From positions 1 through 64,000 of the forward strand of contig DASSDH010000248.1 of NCBI GenBank assembly GCA_035697245.1: 64,000 nucleotides of DNA, read 5' to 3'. This stretch comes from JACVRX01 sp035697245. Lineage in GTDB: Bacteria; Actinomycetota; Actinomycetes; Jiangellales; Jiangellaceae. The notes under the pieces are model-generated. The model did no database searches and had not been told where the DNA came from. It saw only the letters and a list, made by a program, of their open reading frames with translations. Made by a program: the position numbers and the translations under genes. Below are positions 1 to 8,737 of this stretch, in pieces (position 1 is the stretch's first letter; each line of letters starts with the position of its first letter).

Positions 1-1
1 G

Positions 2-412
2 CGCAATCCGTCCGACTACACGCCTGAGATGTCCCGCCGGGGTCGTGGGGTCGAGGTGTGGGCCGCGCTGATGTCGCTCGGGCGCAGCGGGCTCGTCGAG
101 CTGATCGAACGCAACTGCCGGCTGGCCCGCAGGTTCGCCACCGAGCTATCGGCGGCCGGATTCGCGATCCTCAACGATGTGGTGCTCAACCAGGTCCTGG
201 TCTCCTTCGGCGACGTCGAGGTCACGGATCGGATCGTGGCGGCCATTCAGGACGACGGCACCTGCTGGTGCGGCGGCACCGTCTGGCACGGCAAACCCGC
301 CATGCGGATCAGCGTCAGCTCGTGGGCCACCACCGACGACGACGTCACCCGCAGCGTCGAGGCCATCATCAACGCTGCCCAGTCCGAGTTATCAGGTCGG
401 ACTCCTGGCTGA
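2..412 (+). CDS. PLP-dependent decarboxylase/aminotransferase family protein, C-terminal part
   Basis: The reading frame is open from the window edge to TGA at 410-412, so the 5' end lies outside. The visible ~136 residues begin with DYTPEMSRRGRGVEVWAAL, a segment typical of the small-domain entry of group II pyridoxal-dependent decarboxylases, followed by a long helix (LIERNCRLARRFATEL) and an ending motif HGKPAMRISVSSW. The PLP lysine would lie upstream and cannot be checked. The gene runs into paaH with a 79-bp gap on the same strand, so cotranscription is possible. Family assignment is from memory of the motif; the substrate is unknown. Confidence 0.7.
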   Translation, partial: RNPSDYTPEMSRRGRGVEVWAALMSLGRSGLVELIERNCRLARRFATELSAAGFAILNDVVLNQVLVSFGDVEVTDRIVAAIQDDGTCWCGGTVWHGKPAMRISVSSWATTDDDVTRSVEAIINAAQSELSGRTPG

Positions 413-491
413 CCTTGAGGTCGCGGGGGACCCAACGACTTCTCATCTTGCCCCTCCGCCCAGCCAAGGTCGCCGTGCGAGACTCGCCGCC

Positions 492-2006
492 ATGGCGGCA
501 CTCAGCCCGGCGTCGACCATAGGCGTCGTCGGCGCGGGCACGATGGGCGGCGGAATCGCAGAGGTCGCTGCCCGGGCAGGCCATCGGGTATTGCTCGTCG
601 ACGCGATACCCGGTGCGGCCGACGCGGCCATTGCTGCGGCCCGTGGACGGCTCACCCGCTCGGCTGCGAGGGGCCGGCTGACCAACGAGGAGGTCGAAGG
701 GACAATCAGTCGCCTCACGGCCATCAGTTCCGTCGCCGATCTGTCCCCATGCGCCTTGGTCATCGAAGCCGTCGTCGAGGACCTCGAGGTCAAGCGGGCC
801 CTGTTCGCCACACTGGAGGCGGCGTGCGACGCGACCGCAATCCTGGCTACTAACACGTCGTCGCTGTCGGTCACCCAGATCGCCGCCGCTACGGCGAAGC
901 CGGAACGGGTGGCCGGCCTGCACTTTTTCAACCCGGCTCCCGTGCTACCGCTGGTGGAGGTGGTCGCGGCGGCGCAAACCGACCCAACGGTCATCGAAGC
1001 TCTGGCCGACGCGGCCCGAGCCTGGGGCAAGACGCCGGTTCGCTCCATGGACACCCCCGGCTTCATCGTCAACCGGGTTGCCCGACCGTTCTACGGCGAG
1101 GCGTTTCGCCTGCTCGAAGCCCGCTTCGAGGAGCCGGCAACCATCGATGCCGTGCTTCGGGAAGCAGGCGGGTTCAGGATGGGACCGTTCGAACTCACCG
1201 ACCTCATCGGTCAGGACGTCAACGCCGCGGTGAACCGAAGCGTATGGGAGGCGTTCGACCGTGACCCGCGCTTCGAACCGTCGGCGCTGCAGGCGTCGAT
1301 GGTTGCCGAGGGCAGGCTCGGTCGTAAGTCCGGACGAGGGATCTACCAGGACGAACAGCGGCCCGAACCCGTGACCGCGCCATTGCGACCCAGGCCGCAG
1401 CGACTCGTCGTCAACGGTGCCGGCGACCCGCTCGATGCCCTGGTCGAGCGACTTGACCACGCCGGCCTGCCCGGCATCCGCAGCAGAGATTTCGGACCGG
1501 TTCGGCTGCGTCCCGCACGCGGTGTCGTGCTGCGGCTCACCGATGGCCGTTCCGCTGCAGAGGTGTCGAGCGAGTCGGATGAAACGGTGGTGCTCATCGA
1601 CTTAGCGCTTGACTACGCAACCGCGACCCGGCTCGCGGTAGCAGCGCCCGCGGACGCGCCAGCGGCAGCCGTCGACGCGGCGGTCGGCTGCCTCCAGGCA
1701 GCCGGACTATCCATTACGGTCCTGCCCGACGTCCCCGCGCTGGTCGTGGCGAGAACGGTAGCGATGCTGGCCGCATTCGCTGCCGATGCCGTCGATGCCG
1801 GGGTGGCCAGTGCAGCCGACATCGACACCGCGATGCGGCTCGGCGTCAACTATCCGCTCGGACCGCTCGAGTGGGGCGAGACAGCGGGCTGGCCCTGGGT
1901 CGAAGGTGTCCTCGCCGCTCTTGCCGTTGCCGAGGACCCCCGCCGATACCGGGTTCCGGACGCCGTTCGCTGGCGCGCAGCCGAGGCGAAGGACGCCCAT
2001 GGCTGA
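492..2006 (+). CDS. paaH: 3-hydroxyacyl-CoA dehydrogenase (PaaH/PaaC-like)
   Basis: This 504-residue NAD-dependent 3-hydroxyacyl-CoA dehydrogenase would oxidise 3-hydroxyadipyl-CoA or a similar acyl-CoA in phenylacetate degradation. An N-terminal Rossmann fold starts at residue 10 with GAGTMGGG. The motif AGLHFFNPAP carries the catalytic His, and DTPGFIVNR marks the hinge to the C-terminal 3HCDH domain (about 190-285). A second, more diverged C-terminal domain (about 410-490, with NYPLGPLEWGE) gives the two-tail PaaH layout. ATG 492 is chosen because the Rossmann strand follows directly; the longer frame upstream is shadow of the previous gene. The stop overlaps the paaI start by 8 bp. Adjacent thioesterase and thiolase genes support a paa-type role, but the ring-cleavage genes are not in the window, so a general beta-oxidation role is possible. 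Confidence 0.88.
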   Translation: MAALSPASTIGVVGAGTMGGGIAEVAARAGHRVLLVDAIPGAADAAIAAARGRLTRSAARGRLTNEEVEGTISRLTAISSVADLSPCALVIEAVVEDLEVKRALFATLEAACDATAILATNTSSLSVTQIAAATAKPERVAGLHFFNPAPVLPLVEVVAAAQTDPTVIEALADAARAWGKTPVRSMDTPGFIVNRVARPFYGEAFRLLEARFEEPATIDAVLREAGGFRMGPFELTDLIGQDVNAAVNRSVWEAFDRDPRFEPSALQASMVAEGRLGRKSGRGIYQDEQRPEPVTAPLRPRPQRLVVNGAGDPLDALVERLDHAGLPGIRSRDFGPVRLRPARGVVLRLTDGRSAAEVSSESDETVVLIDLALDYATATRLAVAAPADAPAAAVDAAVGCLQAAGLSITVLPDVPALVVARTVAMLAAFAADAVDAGVASAADIDTAMRLGVNYPLGPLEWGETAGWPWVEGVLAALAVAEDPRRYRVPDAVRWRAAEAKDAHG

Positions 2007-2448
2007 CCCGCAGCTGCTCGCCGAGCAATCCGCCGCGGCGATGTGGGCCGGCGACGCCGCCTCGCAGGCAATGGGCATGTCGCTGGACGCGGTCCGGCCC
2101 GGCTGTGCGCGGCTCGTCATGACCGTCCGGCCGGACATGGTCAACGGACACGGCATCTGCCATGGCGGCTTCGTCTTCGCGCTCGCGGACTCGGCCTTCG
2201 CCTTCGCGTGCAACTCCTACAACCGCAACACCGTTGCCCAGTCGTGCGACATCGTCTTCGTGAACCCGGCCCGGCTGGGCGACACCCTCGTCGCCGACGC
2301 CGTCGAACGCACGCGCTTCGGGCGCAACGGCGTGTACGACGTCACTGTCGAACTCGCGGGTTCGGCGGACACCGAGTACATCGCCCTGTTCCGCGGGCGG
2401 TCCCGCGAGATCGGCGGCACCTTGATCCCGGTGGAATCGGAACCGTGA
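1999..2448 (+). CDS. paaI: hydroxyphenylacetyl-CoA thioesterase PaaI
   Basis: A 149-residue hotdog-fold thioesterase. The motif GHGICHGGFVFALADSAFA contains the HGG loop and the catalytic Asp (Asp64), followed by the conserved SYN segment, as in E. coli PaaI, which hydrolyses stalled ring-hydroxylated phenylacetyl-CoA intermediates. Length is normal for the family. ATG 1999 overlaps the end of paaH by 8 bp, indicating translational coupling. A 53-bp gap separates it from the thiolase gene. Confidence 0.9.
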   Translation: MADPQLLAEQSAAAMWAGDAASQAMGMSLDAVRPGCARLVMTVRPDMVNGHGICHGGFVFALADSAFAFACNSYNRNTVAQSCDIVFVNPARLGDTLVADAVERTRFGRNGVYDVTVELAGSADTEYIALFRGRSREIGGTLIPVESEP

Positions 2449-2501
2449 CCGCAGCCGTTCTACCGTCGTCACGGCGAGCCGGATCTGGAGGCTGACCTCG
2501 G

Positions 2502-3704
2502 ATGGTCCACGTGTTCTTGGTCGACGGCCTGCGCACACCCATCGGCCGATACGGCGGGGCGCTCGCTCCGGTCCGCCCCGACGACCTCGCGGCGCTGGTG
2601 TTGCGCGAGATCCTGGATCGGCACCCGGAGTTTCGGCCCGGCGACGTGGACGAAGTCGTCCTCGGCTGTGCCAACCAGGCCGGGGAGGACAACCGCAACG
2701 TCGCCCGGATGGCACTGCTGTTAGCCGGCTTGCCCGAAACTGTTCCCGGAGTCACGGTCAACCGGCTCTGCGGGTCGGGCCTGGATGCGCTTGCATACGC
2801 CGCTCGGACGATTCGCTCAGGCGAGGCCGACCTAGTGCTCGCCGGCGGCGTCGAGTCGATGTCACGGGCGCCGTTCGTGCTACCCAAGGCACAGATGCCG
2901 TACGACCGTCGGCAAGCCACCGTGTACGACACGACGATCGGCTGGCGTTTCGTCAACGCCGCCCTGCGGGCCGTCTACGGCACCGACTCCATGCCCGAGA
3001 CCGCCGAGAACGTCGCCACCGACTATGGCGTCTCGCGTGCGAGCCAGGATGCGTTCGCCCTCCGCAGCCAGGAGCGAGCCGCTAAAGCGGCGGCCAGCGG
3101 GCGGTTCCGTGAGGAGATCGTTCCGGTCCCTGTACCGCGCCGCTCTGGCGACGCCGTCGTCGAGACCGATGAGCATCCCCGCGAGACCTCGCTCGAGGCG
3201 CTCGCCGCCCTGCGGCCCGTCGTCAAGGACGACGGAACAGTCACCGCCGGCAACGCGTCCGGGATCAACGACGGCGCCGCCGCGCTGCTCGTGATGAGCG
3301 AGAAAGCGGTCGCACAGCACGGCGTGACACCGATCGCTCGGATCGTGGGATTCGCCACTGCCGGTGTGGCTCCGCGGGTGATGGGCATCGGGCCGGTGCC
3401 GGCAACGACGCGGTTACTGGGGCGAACCGGCGTCTCACTCGACGACGTCGACGTCGTCGAGATCAACGAAGCCTTTGCCGCCCAGTCCCTCGCTTGCTTG
3501 CGGCTCCTTGGCTTGCCCGATGACGCTGAGCACGTCAACCCGAACGGCGGAGCGATCGCCCTCGGCCACCCGCTCGGGATGAGCGGCGCCCGGATCGCGC
3601 TGACCGCCGCGCTCGAGGCCCGCCACCGCGACGCCCGGTATGCCCTGGCGACCATGTGTATCGGCGTCGGTCAAGGAATTGCGGCCCTGCTCGAACGCCC
3701 CTAG
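2502..3704 (+). CDS. paaJ: acetyl-CoA acyltransferase / 3-oxoadipyl-CoA thiolase
   Basis: A 400-residue thiolase of normal length. The nucleophilic Cys90 sits in NRLCGSGLDAL. The C-terminal catalytic motifs are NEAFAAQ, the His in GGAIALGHPLGMSGAR, and the second Cys in CIGVGQGIA. It would cleave 3-oxoadipyl-CoA (or another 3-oxoacyl-CoA) with CoA as the last step after the neighbouring dehydrogenase. It is last in the paaH-paaI-paaJ set and converges on the bkd operon, with only 41 bp between the two stops. PcaF, PaaJ and FadA cannot be told apart by sequence alone; the symbol rests on the neighbours. Confidence 0.85.
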   Translation: MVHVFLVDGLRTPIGRYGGALAPVRPDDLAALVLREILDRHPEFRPGDVDEVVLGCANQAGEDNRNVARMALLLAGLPETVPGVTVNRLCGSGLDALAYAARTIRSGEADLVLAGGVESMSRAPFVLPKAQMPYDRRQATVYDTTIGWRFVNAALRAVYGTDSMPETAENVATDYGVSRASQDAFALRSQERAAKAAASGRFREEIVPVPVPRRSGDAVVETDEHPRETSLEALAALRPVVKDDGTVTAGNASGINDGAAALLVMSEKAVAQHGVTPIARIVGFATAGVAPRVMGIGPVPATTRLLGRTGVSLDDVDVVEINEAFAAQSLACLRLLGLPDDAEHVNPNGGAIALGHPLGMSGARIALTAALEARHRDARYALATMCIGVGQGIAALLERP

Positions 3705-3745
3705 TCGGGCTTGCCCGGGTGGACGGCTAGTTCCCAGATCGGCAC

Positions 3746-5233
3746 CTAAACCCAGACCAGCGCCTGGGCAGGGTCCTCGAGGATGGCGGCGACGTCGGCC
3801 AGGAATCGCGAGCCCTGCTCGCCGTCGACCAGCCGGTGGTCGAAGGAGAGCGCAAGTGTGGTGACCCACCGCGGCCGCACCTTGTTTCCCTGCACCCACG
3901 GCTGCTTGCGAACCGCCCCGAATGCCATGATCGCGGACTCACCGGGCGGCAGGATCGGGGTACCGGTGTCGACGCCGAACACGCCGACATTCGTGATCGA
4001 CATCGTCCCGGCAGTCATGTCCGGCGGCGCGGTCCGGCCCTCGCGCGCAGTGGCAGCCAGCGAGTTGATGGCGATGGCAAGGTCACGCAGCGACAGCCGA
4101 TCGGCGTCCTTGATATTAGGGACGACCAGTCCCCGCGGCGTCGCCGCGGCGATACCGAGATTGACGTATCGCTGGACGACGATCTCTCCCGCTTGCGCGT
4201 CCCAGCGAGCATTGACCTCCGGCGTGCGTCGGACCGCGATGCACATTGCCCTCGCCAGCACCGCCAGTGGGGATAGCCGCACGTCGCGGAACTCACGGGA
4301 CTCCCGCAGCCGCCGTACCAGCCGCATGGTGCGGGTGACATCGACCGTGACGAACTCCGTCACATGTGGGGCGGTGAAAGCGGATTGGACGACGGCCGCC
4401 GCAGTCGCCTTGCGGACCGACCGGATCGGGATCCGCTCCTCCCGGGGTTGCCCGTCCCAGCCCGCGCTCGTCGTTCGTGCGCTGACAGCCTTCGTCGGGG
4501 CTTCGCCGGCCTTTCCCTCGACGTCGGCGCGAGTGACGGTCCCACCTGGGCCGGACGGGACGACGGTGGTCAAGTCGACGCCGAGGTCCTTGGCGAGCTT
4601 GCGCACCGGCGGCTTCGCCAGCACTCCAGCTGTGGCCGGGGCTGCCTCAGCCGCTTCCACTCGTTGATCTTGGCGTAGTGGCAGCGTGTCGGGTTCTGCG
4701 ACCGCCACTTCGCCATGATCAACAGCGTTGAAGGCAGCGGCAAGTGCAGCGGCCGCTTCGGCAGGGGCAGCCGCCGGATCGATCGGTGCCCGCTTGCGTG
4801 GCCGGCGCCGGGCCGTGGTCGAGCGCGGGCCGTACCCCACCAGGACTGCCTGCCGCTCTTCCGGTTCGGCCGGGACCGGCGGCGGCACCATGTCCTCGCC
4901 GGGACCGCCGACGACGCCGGCGCTACCGGGCTCGCCGGGTTCCGCGCGCTGTTCGACGGCCGGCTCGGCCGGCGGCGCCGCACCCGCTGACCCCGAGCGA
5001 ACGGCGATGATCGGTGTCCCGACCGGGACGGTCTGCCCTTCCTCGACCAGCAGGCCGTCGACGATGCCGCCGTAGGGACTGGGCAGTTCGACCAGCGACT
5101 TGGCGGTCTCGATCTCGACGATGACGTCGTTGACCTTGATCGTGTCGCCGACCTTGACCTTCCAGGACACGATCTCGGCCTCGGTGAGGCCTTCGCCGAC
5201 GTCGGGCAGCTTGAACTGAGAAACGTCGCTCAC
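3746..5233 (-). CDS. bkdC: branched-chain 2-oxoacid dehydrogenase E2 (dihydrolipoamide acyltransferase)
   Basis: E2 core of a 2-oxoacid dehydrogenase complex, 495 residues from GTG 5233. The N-terminal lipoyl domain (about 5-80) has the lipoyl lysine in ETAKSLVELP. A long Ala/Pro-rich linker follows. The E1/E3-binding domain has PPVRKLAKDLGV (about 210-245), and the C-terminal catalytic domain ends in SFDHRLVDGEQG, the DHRxxDG active site. GTG 5233 is preferred over the upstream ATG 5269 because a GAGGGGA ribosome site precedes it and LPDVGEGL should lie near the N-terminus; this start lies 10 bp after the E1-beta stop. Odd: the linker carries a 61-bp palindromic repeat in frame (see 4663-4723). 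Branched-chain rather than pyruvate specificity is inferred from the E1 alpha/beta organisation. Confidence 0.9.
   Translation of the reverse strand: MSDVSQFKLPDVGEGLTEAEIVSWKVKVGDTIKVNDVIVEIETAKSLVELPSPYGGIVDGLLVEEGQTVPVGTPIIAVRSGSAGAAPPAEPAVEQRAEPGEPGSAGVVGGPGEDMVPPPVPAEPEERQAVLVGYGPRSTTARRRPRKRAPIDPAAAPAEAAAALAAAFNAVDHGEVAVAEPDTLPLRQDQRVEAAEAAPATAGVLAKPPVRKLAKDLGVDLTTVVPSGPGGTVTRADVEGKAGEAPTKAVSARTTSAGWDGQPREERIPIRSVRKATAAAVVQSAFTAPHVTEFVTVDVTRTMRLVRRLRESREFRDVRLSPLAVLARAMCIAVRRTPEVNARWDAQAGEIVVQRYVNLGIAAATPRGLVVPNIKDADRLSLRDLAIAINSLAATAREGRTAPPDMTAGTMSITNVGVFGVDTGTPILPPGESAIMAFGAVRKQPWVQGNKVRPRWVTTLALSFDHRLVDGEQGSRFLADVAAILEDPAQALVWV
4663..4723. repeat. palindromic repeat element inside the E2 linker
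   Basis: Two 20-bp inverted arms (4663-4682 and 4704-4723, 18 of 20 pairs complementary) flank a 21-bp loop. One arm, read on the minus strand at 4702-4723, is identical over 22 bp to 48470-48491, about 44 kb away. The element is translated in frame as part of the flexible E2 linker (NAVDHGEVAVAEPD...). Confidence 0.8.
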
Positions 5234-5243
5234 GTCGGTCCCC

Positions 5244-6221
5244 TCAGAACGCCAACACGCGATCGACACCGTCGAGCACCCGGTCGAGGTCGGGAAGGTA
5301 CTCCTCCTCGACCCGGGCCGGTGGATACGGCGTGTCGTACCCCGTCACCCTGAGAACGGGCGCTTCGAGCGAGTAGAAGCACTCTTCGGTGACCCGGGCC
5401 GCGATTTCCGCCCCGACACCGAGCGTCCGCTGGGCCTCGTGCACGACGACGCACCGGCCGGTCTTGCGCACCGAGTCGTGCAGAACCGGCATGTCGAGCG
5501 GCGAGAGTGACCGCAGGTCGATCACTTCGAGCGATCGGCCCTCCTCCGCGGCCGCAGCCGCGGCGTCCAAGCAGGTGCGCACCATGGGCCCGTACGCGAC
5601 GACGGTGGCGTCGGTGCCGGCCTGTACGACCCGCGCGGCCGCCAGTGGCAACGCAGGGGATCCGGCCTCGTCGACCTCTGCCTTGTCCCAATACCGACGC
5701 TTCGGCTCGAAGAAGAGCACCGGGTCGTCGAGCGCAATCGCCTGCTGGATCATCCAGTAGGCGTCCAGCGGATTGGAAACTGCCACAACCTTCAGTCCGG
5801 GCGTGTGGACGAAGTAACCCTCCGGGCTCTCACTGTGGTGCTCGACAGCGCCGATTCCGCCGCCGAACGGTATGCGGATCACTATGGGGACCCGCAGGCG
5901 GCCGCCGGAACGGAAGTGCATTTTTGCGACCTGGCTGACGATCTGGTCATAACCCGGGAAGACGAAACCGTCGAACTGGATCTCGCACACGGGCCGGTAG
6001 CCGCGCAGTGCCAGCCCGACCGCCGTGCCGATGATCCCGGACTCGGCGAGTGGGGTGTCGATCACCCGGTCCTCACCGAAGTCCTTCTGCAGGCCATCGG
6101 TCACGCGGAACACCCCGCCCAGCTTGCCGACGTCCTCCCCCATGACCAGGACCTTGGCGTCGCCCTCCATCGCCCTGCGTAGGCCCGCGTTGATCGCCTT
6201 ACCCAACGCCATCTCCGTCAT
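5244..6221 (-). CDS. bkdB: branched-chain 2-oxoacid dehydrogenase E1 component, beta subunit
   Basis: A 325-residue transketolase-like beta subunit that pairs with E1-alpha to decarboxylate the 2-oxoacid on ThDP. Visible motifs are MGEDVGKLGGVFRVT near the N-terminus, DTPLAESGIIGTAVGLA (about 60-80), EIQFDGFVFPGYDQI, and the C-terminal RVTGYDTPYPP. ATG 6221 is preceded by GAGGAGG and overlaps the E1-alpha stop as ATGA, so the two are translationally coupled. The long upstream extension of this frame is shadow of bkdA. Confidence 0.92.
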   Translation of the reverse strand: MTEMALGKAINAGLRRAMEGDAKVLVMGEDVGKLGGVFRVTDGLQKDFGEDRVIDTPLAESGIIGTAVGLALRGYRPVCEIQFDGFVFPGYDQIVSQVAKMHFRSGGRLRVPIVIRIPFGGGIGAVEHHSESPEGYFVHTPGLKVVAVSNPLDAYWMIQQAIALDDPVLFFEPKRRYWDKAEVDEAGSPALPLAAARVVQAGTDATVVAYGPMVRTCLDAAAAAAEEGRSLEVIDLRSLSPLDMPVLHDSVRKTGRCVVVHEAQRTLGVGAEIAARVTEECFYSLEAPVLRVTGYDTPYPPARVEEEYLPDLDRVLDGVDRVLAF

Positions 6222-7375
6222 CGGTGCGCCTCCTCGGTGACGAAAGACGCAAGGTAGGCGGCCATCTCGTCGCGCTGCTCCAGCAGCGCCGGCGTCGGCT
6301 CGACGTAGACGTGGTCGAAGATGGATGTGGGTGACGGGTCCGGGAGCTCGCGGCAGTAGGTACGCAAGTGTTCGGCCAGTTCCTCCGCTTCGGCCTCGAC
6401 GGACTCGAAGAACTCGTGGTCGGCACCGCCGGTGCGCGTCAGGTAGGCCTTGACCCGTTCGATCGGGTCCTTGAGCTTCCAGTGCTCGAGGTCGGCTGCC
6501 AGCCGATACCGAGTCGGATCGTCGGTCGTGGTGTGAGCGCCCATCCGATAGGTGTAGGCCTCGACGAGGGTCGGGCCCTCGCCCTCCCGTGCGCGGTGCA
6601 ACGCGGCCCGGGTCACCGCCAGGCAGGCCAGGACGTCGTTGCCGTCGACGCGGATCCCTGGAAACCCGAACCCGGCGGCTCGCTTGTACAGCGGGATGCG
6701 GGTCTGGCGCTCCAGTGGCTCCGAGATTGCCCACTGGTTGTTCTGGCAGAAGAACACGACCGGAGCGTTGGTGACAGCGGCCCAGATGAACGCCTCGTTG
6801 ACGTCGCCCTGACTCGTGGCACCGTCGCCGAAATAGGCGATGACGGCAGCGTCGCGGTCGGGGTCCCCGGTGCCGACGGCACCGTCGCGCTGGACGCCCA
6901 TCGCGTAGCCGGTGGCATGCAGCGTCTGCGCGCCGATGACGATCGTGTACAGGTGAAAGTTGTTCTCGCGGGGATCCCAGCTGCCCTGGTCGACACCTCT
7001 GAACAACCCCAGCAGCAGGCCGGGGTCGACGCCACGGCACCAGGCGACCCCGTGCTCACGGTAGGTCGGGAAGACGTGGTCCTGCGGCCGCAGCGCGCGG
7101 CCAGACCCGACCTGGGCCGCCTCCTGCCCGAGCAGGCTTGCCCACAAACCCAGCTCGCCGTGCCGTTGGAGCGCTACGGCCTCGGTGTCAACCCGGCGAG
7201 CGAGGACCAGGTCGCGGTAGAAGCCGCGCACGTCGTCCTCGGTGACATCGGCGATCAGGGGGTCATACTCGGGGTTCGGGATGCGCTCGCCTTCTGGCGT
7301 CAGCAGTTGGACCAATTCGTGCTCGTCGTGCGCCGGCGACCCGGCGGGCGGCGTCGCGTCCGTCTCGACGGTCAT
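6218..7375 (-). CDS. bkdA: branched-chain 2-oxoacid dehydrogenase E1 component, alpha subunit
   Basis: A 385-residue ThDP-binding alpha subunit and first gene of the bkdABC operon. The ThDP/Mg motif runs from FGDGATSQGD to QNNQWAIS. The phosphorylation-loop-like region YRMGAHTTTDDPTRY is also present. ATG 7375 is chosen because a strong AAGGAGG lies 4 bp upstream; 42 more codons are open but unsupported. The operon would feed acyl-CoA from Val/Leu/Ile; E3 is not encoded here. A 245-bp divergent region separates it from the exporter gene at 7621. Confidence 0.92.
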   Translation of the reverse strand: MTVETDATPPAGSPAHDEHELVQLLTPEGERIPNPEYDPLIADVTEDDVRGFYRDLVLARRVDTEAVALQRHGELGLWASLLGQEAAQVGSGRALRPQDHVFPTYREHGVAWCRGVDPGLLLGLFRGVDQGSWDPRENNFHLYTIVIGAQTLHATGYAMGVQRDGAVGTGDPDRDAAVIAYFGDGATSQGDVNEAFIWAAVTNAPVVFFCQNNQWAISEPLERQTRIPLYKRAAGFGFPGIRVDGNDVLACLAVTRAALHRAREGEGPTLVEAYTYRMGAHTTTDDPTRYRLAADLEHWKLKDPIERVKAYLTRTGGADHEFFESVEAEAEELAEHLRTYCRELPDPSPTSIFDHVYVEPTPALLEQRDEMAAYLASFVTEEAHR

Positions 7376-7620
7376 CGTCCTCCTTCGCGTCGGCCAGCGG
7401 GATCGCCGCTTCGGCCCGTCGTCACGCATCGGCCATCCGTCCCGCGCTGAGGGTGGATGCGCGGACCGGACGGAGGAGCTCACGAGCGTCCCTGCCGCCA
7501 ACGGTACCGAGCGACCGGCACCTGACGCGATCTGCCGGTTCGATGACCGTTATCCGCTGTCGGCACGACGGGTCGGTCGGGCACAATGGACCTTGACAGC
7601 ATCAAACGAGGGAAACGGTA

Positions 7621-8583
7621 ATGACTCGGGACGGAGCGAGAGCCAGTAGCGCCGCAATCTGGGCTGCCCTGGCCACCGTTTATGTGGTGTGGGGCTCCAC
7701 CTATCTGGCCATCCGGGTCGTGGTCCAGGCCGGAATTCCGCCGCTGCTCGGTATGGGCACCCGATTTCTGGCTGCCGCCGTGATTCTGCTGGGTTTCCTG
7801 GCCGGCCGCGGCGGCCTTCGGGCACTCAAGATCACCCGACCAGAGCTGGCGGCCGCGGCCGTCGTCGGTGCGCTGCTGCTCCTGGGTGGCAACGGCCTCG
7901 TGGCGGTCGCCGAGAAGACAGTGCCGAGCGGTCTCGCGGCATTGATCGTGGGTGCCGTTCCGCTGTGGTTCGTGCTGTTGCGGGTGGCCGGTGGCGAGCG
8001 GCCAGGCGGACTGACCTGGCTCGGCGTGCTGGTCGGGTTCGCCGGCGTGGCCGCGATCAGCCTGCCGCGCGGCGGGATCGACGGCGTGCAGGCCTGGGGC
8101 ATTCTCGTCATCCTCGCGGCCACGCTGTGCTGGGCTTTTGGCTCCTACCTGTCACCGCGACTGCGGCTTCCCCGGGGCGCCATGCTGGCCACGGCCTACG
8201 AGATGCTCGCCGGCGGAGCAATCATGACTGCAGTTGGACTCGCCGTCGGCGAACCATCGGACCTCAACGCCGCGGCAGTGCCGGCCGAGGGCTGGGTGGC
8301 GTTGGCCTACCTGGTCCTGGTCGGCTCGATCCTCGGCTATACCGCCTACATCTTCGCGCTGGGTAACGCGCCGCTGTCCGTCGTGGGAACGTACGCCTAT
8401 GTCAACCCGGTTGTCGCGGTTGTGCTGGGAGCGTTGATCCTCGACGAGCCGGTGACCGCCGTCGTTCTCGGCGGCGGCCTGCTCGTCGTCGGGGGGGTCG
8501 CGTTGGTACTCCGCGGCGAGCGCGCACCGGCTGCCGTCGACGAATCCGATCCGCGCGTGGCCGAACCGGTGCGGGCCGGCTGA
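7621..8583 (+). CDS. EamA/DMT-family exporter, YedA-like
   Basis: A 320-residue inner-membrane protein with about ten hydrophobic segments arranged as two EamA repeats (about 15-145 and 160-300). It carries YedA hallmarks: WGSTYLAIR in TM1, the middle GNGLVAVAEKTVPSG, and AYVNPVVAVVLGALILDE near the end. Such proteins export metabolites or drugs; the substrate here is unknown. GAGGGAAACGGTA precedes the ATG. It converges with the regulator gene ending at 8738, and the 154-bp gap shows nothing definite. Confidence 0.87.
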   Translation: MTRDGARASSAAIWAALATVYVVWGSTYLAIRVVVQAGIPPLLGMGTRFLAAAVILLGFLAGRGGLRALKITRPELAAAAVVGALLLLGGNGLVAVAEKTVPSGLAALIVGAVPLWFVLLRVAGGERPGGLTWLGVLVGFAGVAAISLPRGGIDGVQAWGILVILAATLCWAFGSYLSPRLRLPRGAMLATAYEMLAGGAIMTAVGLAVGEPSDLNAAAVPAEGWVALAYLVLVGSILGYTAYIFALGNAPLSVVGTYAYVNPVVAVVLGALILDEPVTAVVLGGGLLVVGGVALVLRGERAPAAVDESDPRVAEPVRAG

Positions 8584-8737
8584 CGCACTCGAGGTGAATG
8601 GACGGGGTAGCCCCGTCCGGCCAGCCCACTGAGCGCATACTCCTCGCGGACAAGCGCCGCGCCCCCGGCCGGCTCGCGCACTCCCCTGCGGTGCGCCGCC
8701 AGCGCCGAGGGCGCGGACGATGTGGCCGGATGTCCGG

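Noticed and set aside
5244..5691. Overlapping Arg/Gly-rich frames on the minus strand in the bkd region
   Set aside because: Typical high-GC shadows of bkdB; the real frames hold all 2-oxoacid dehydrogenase motifs.
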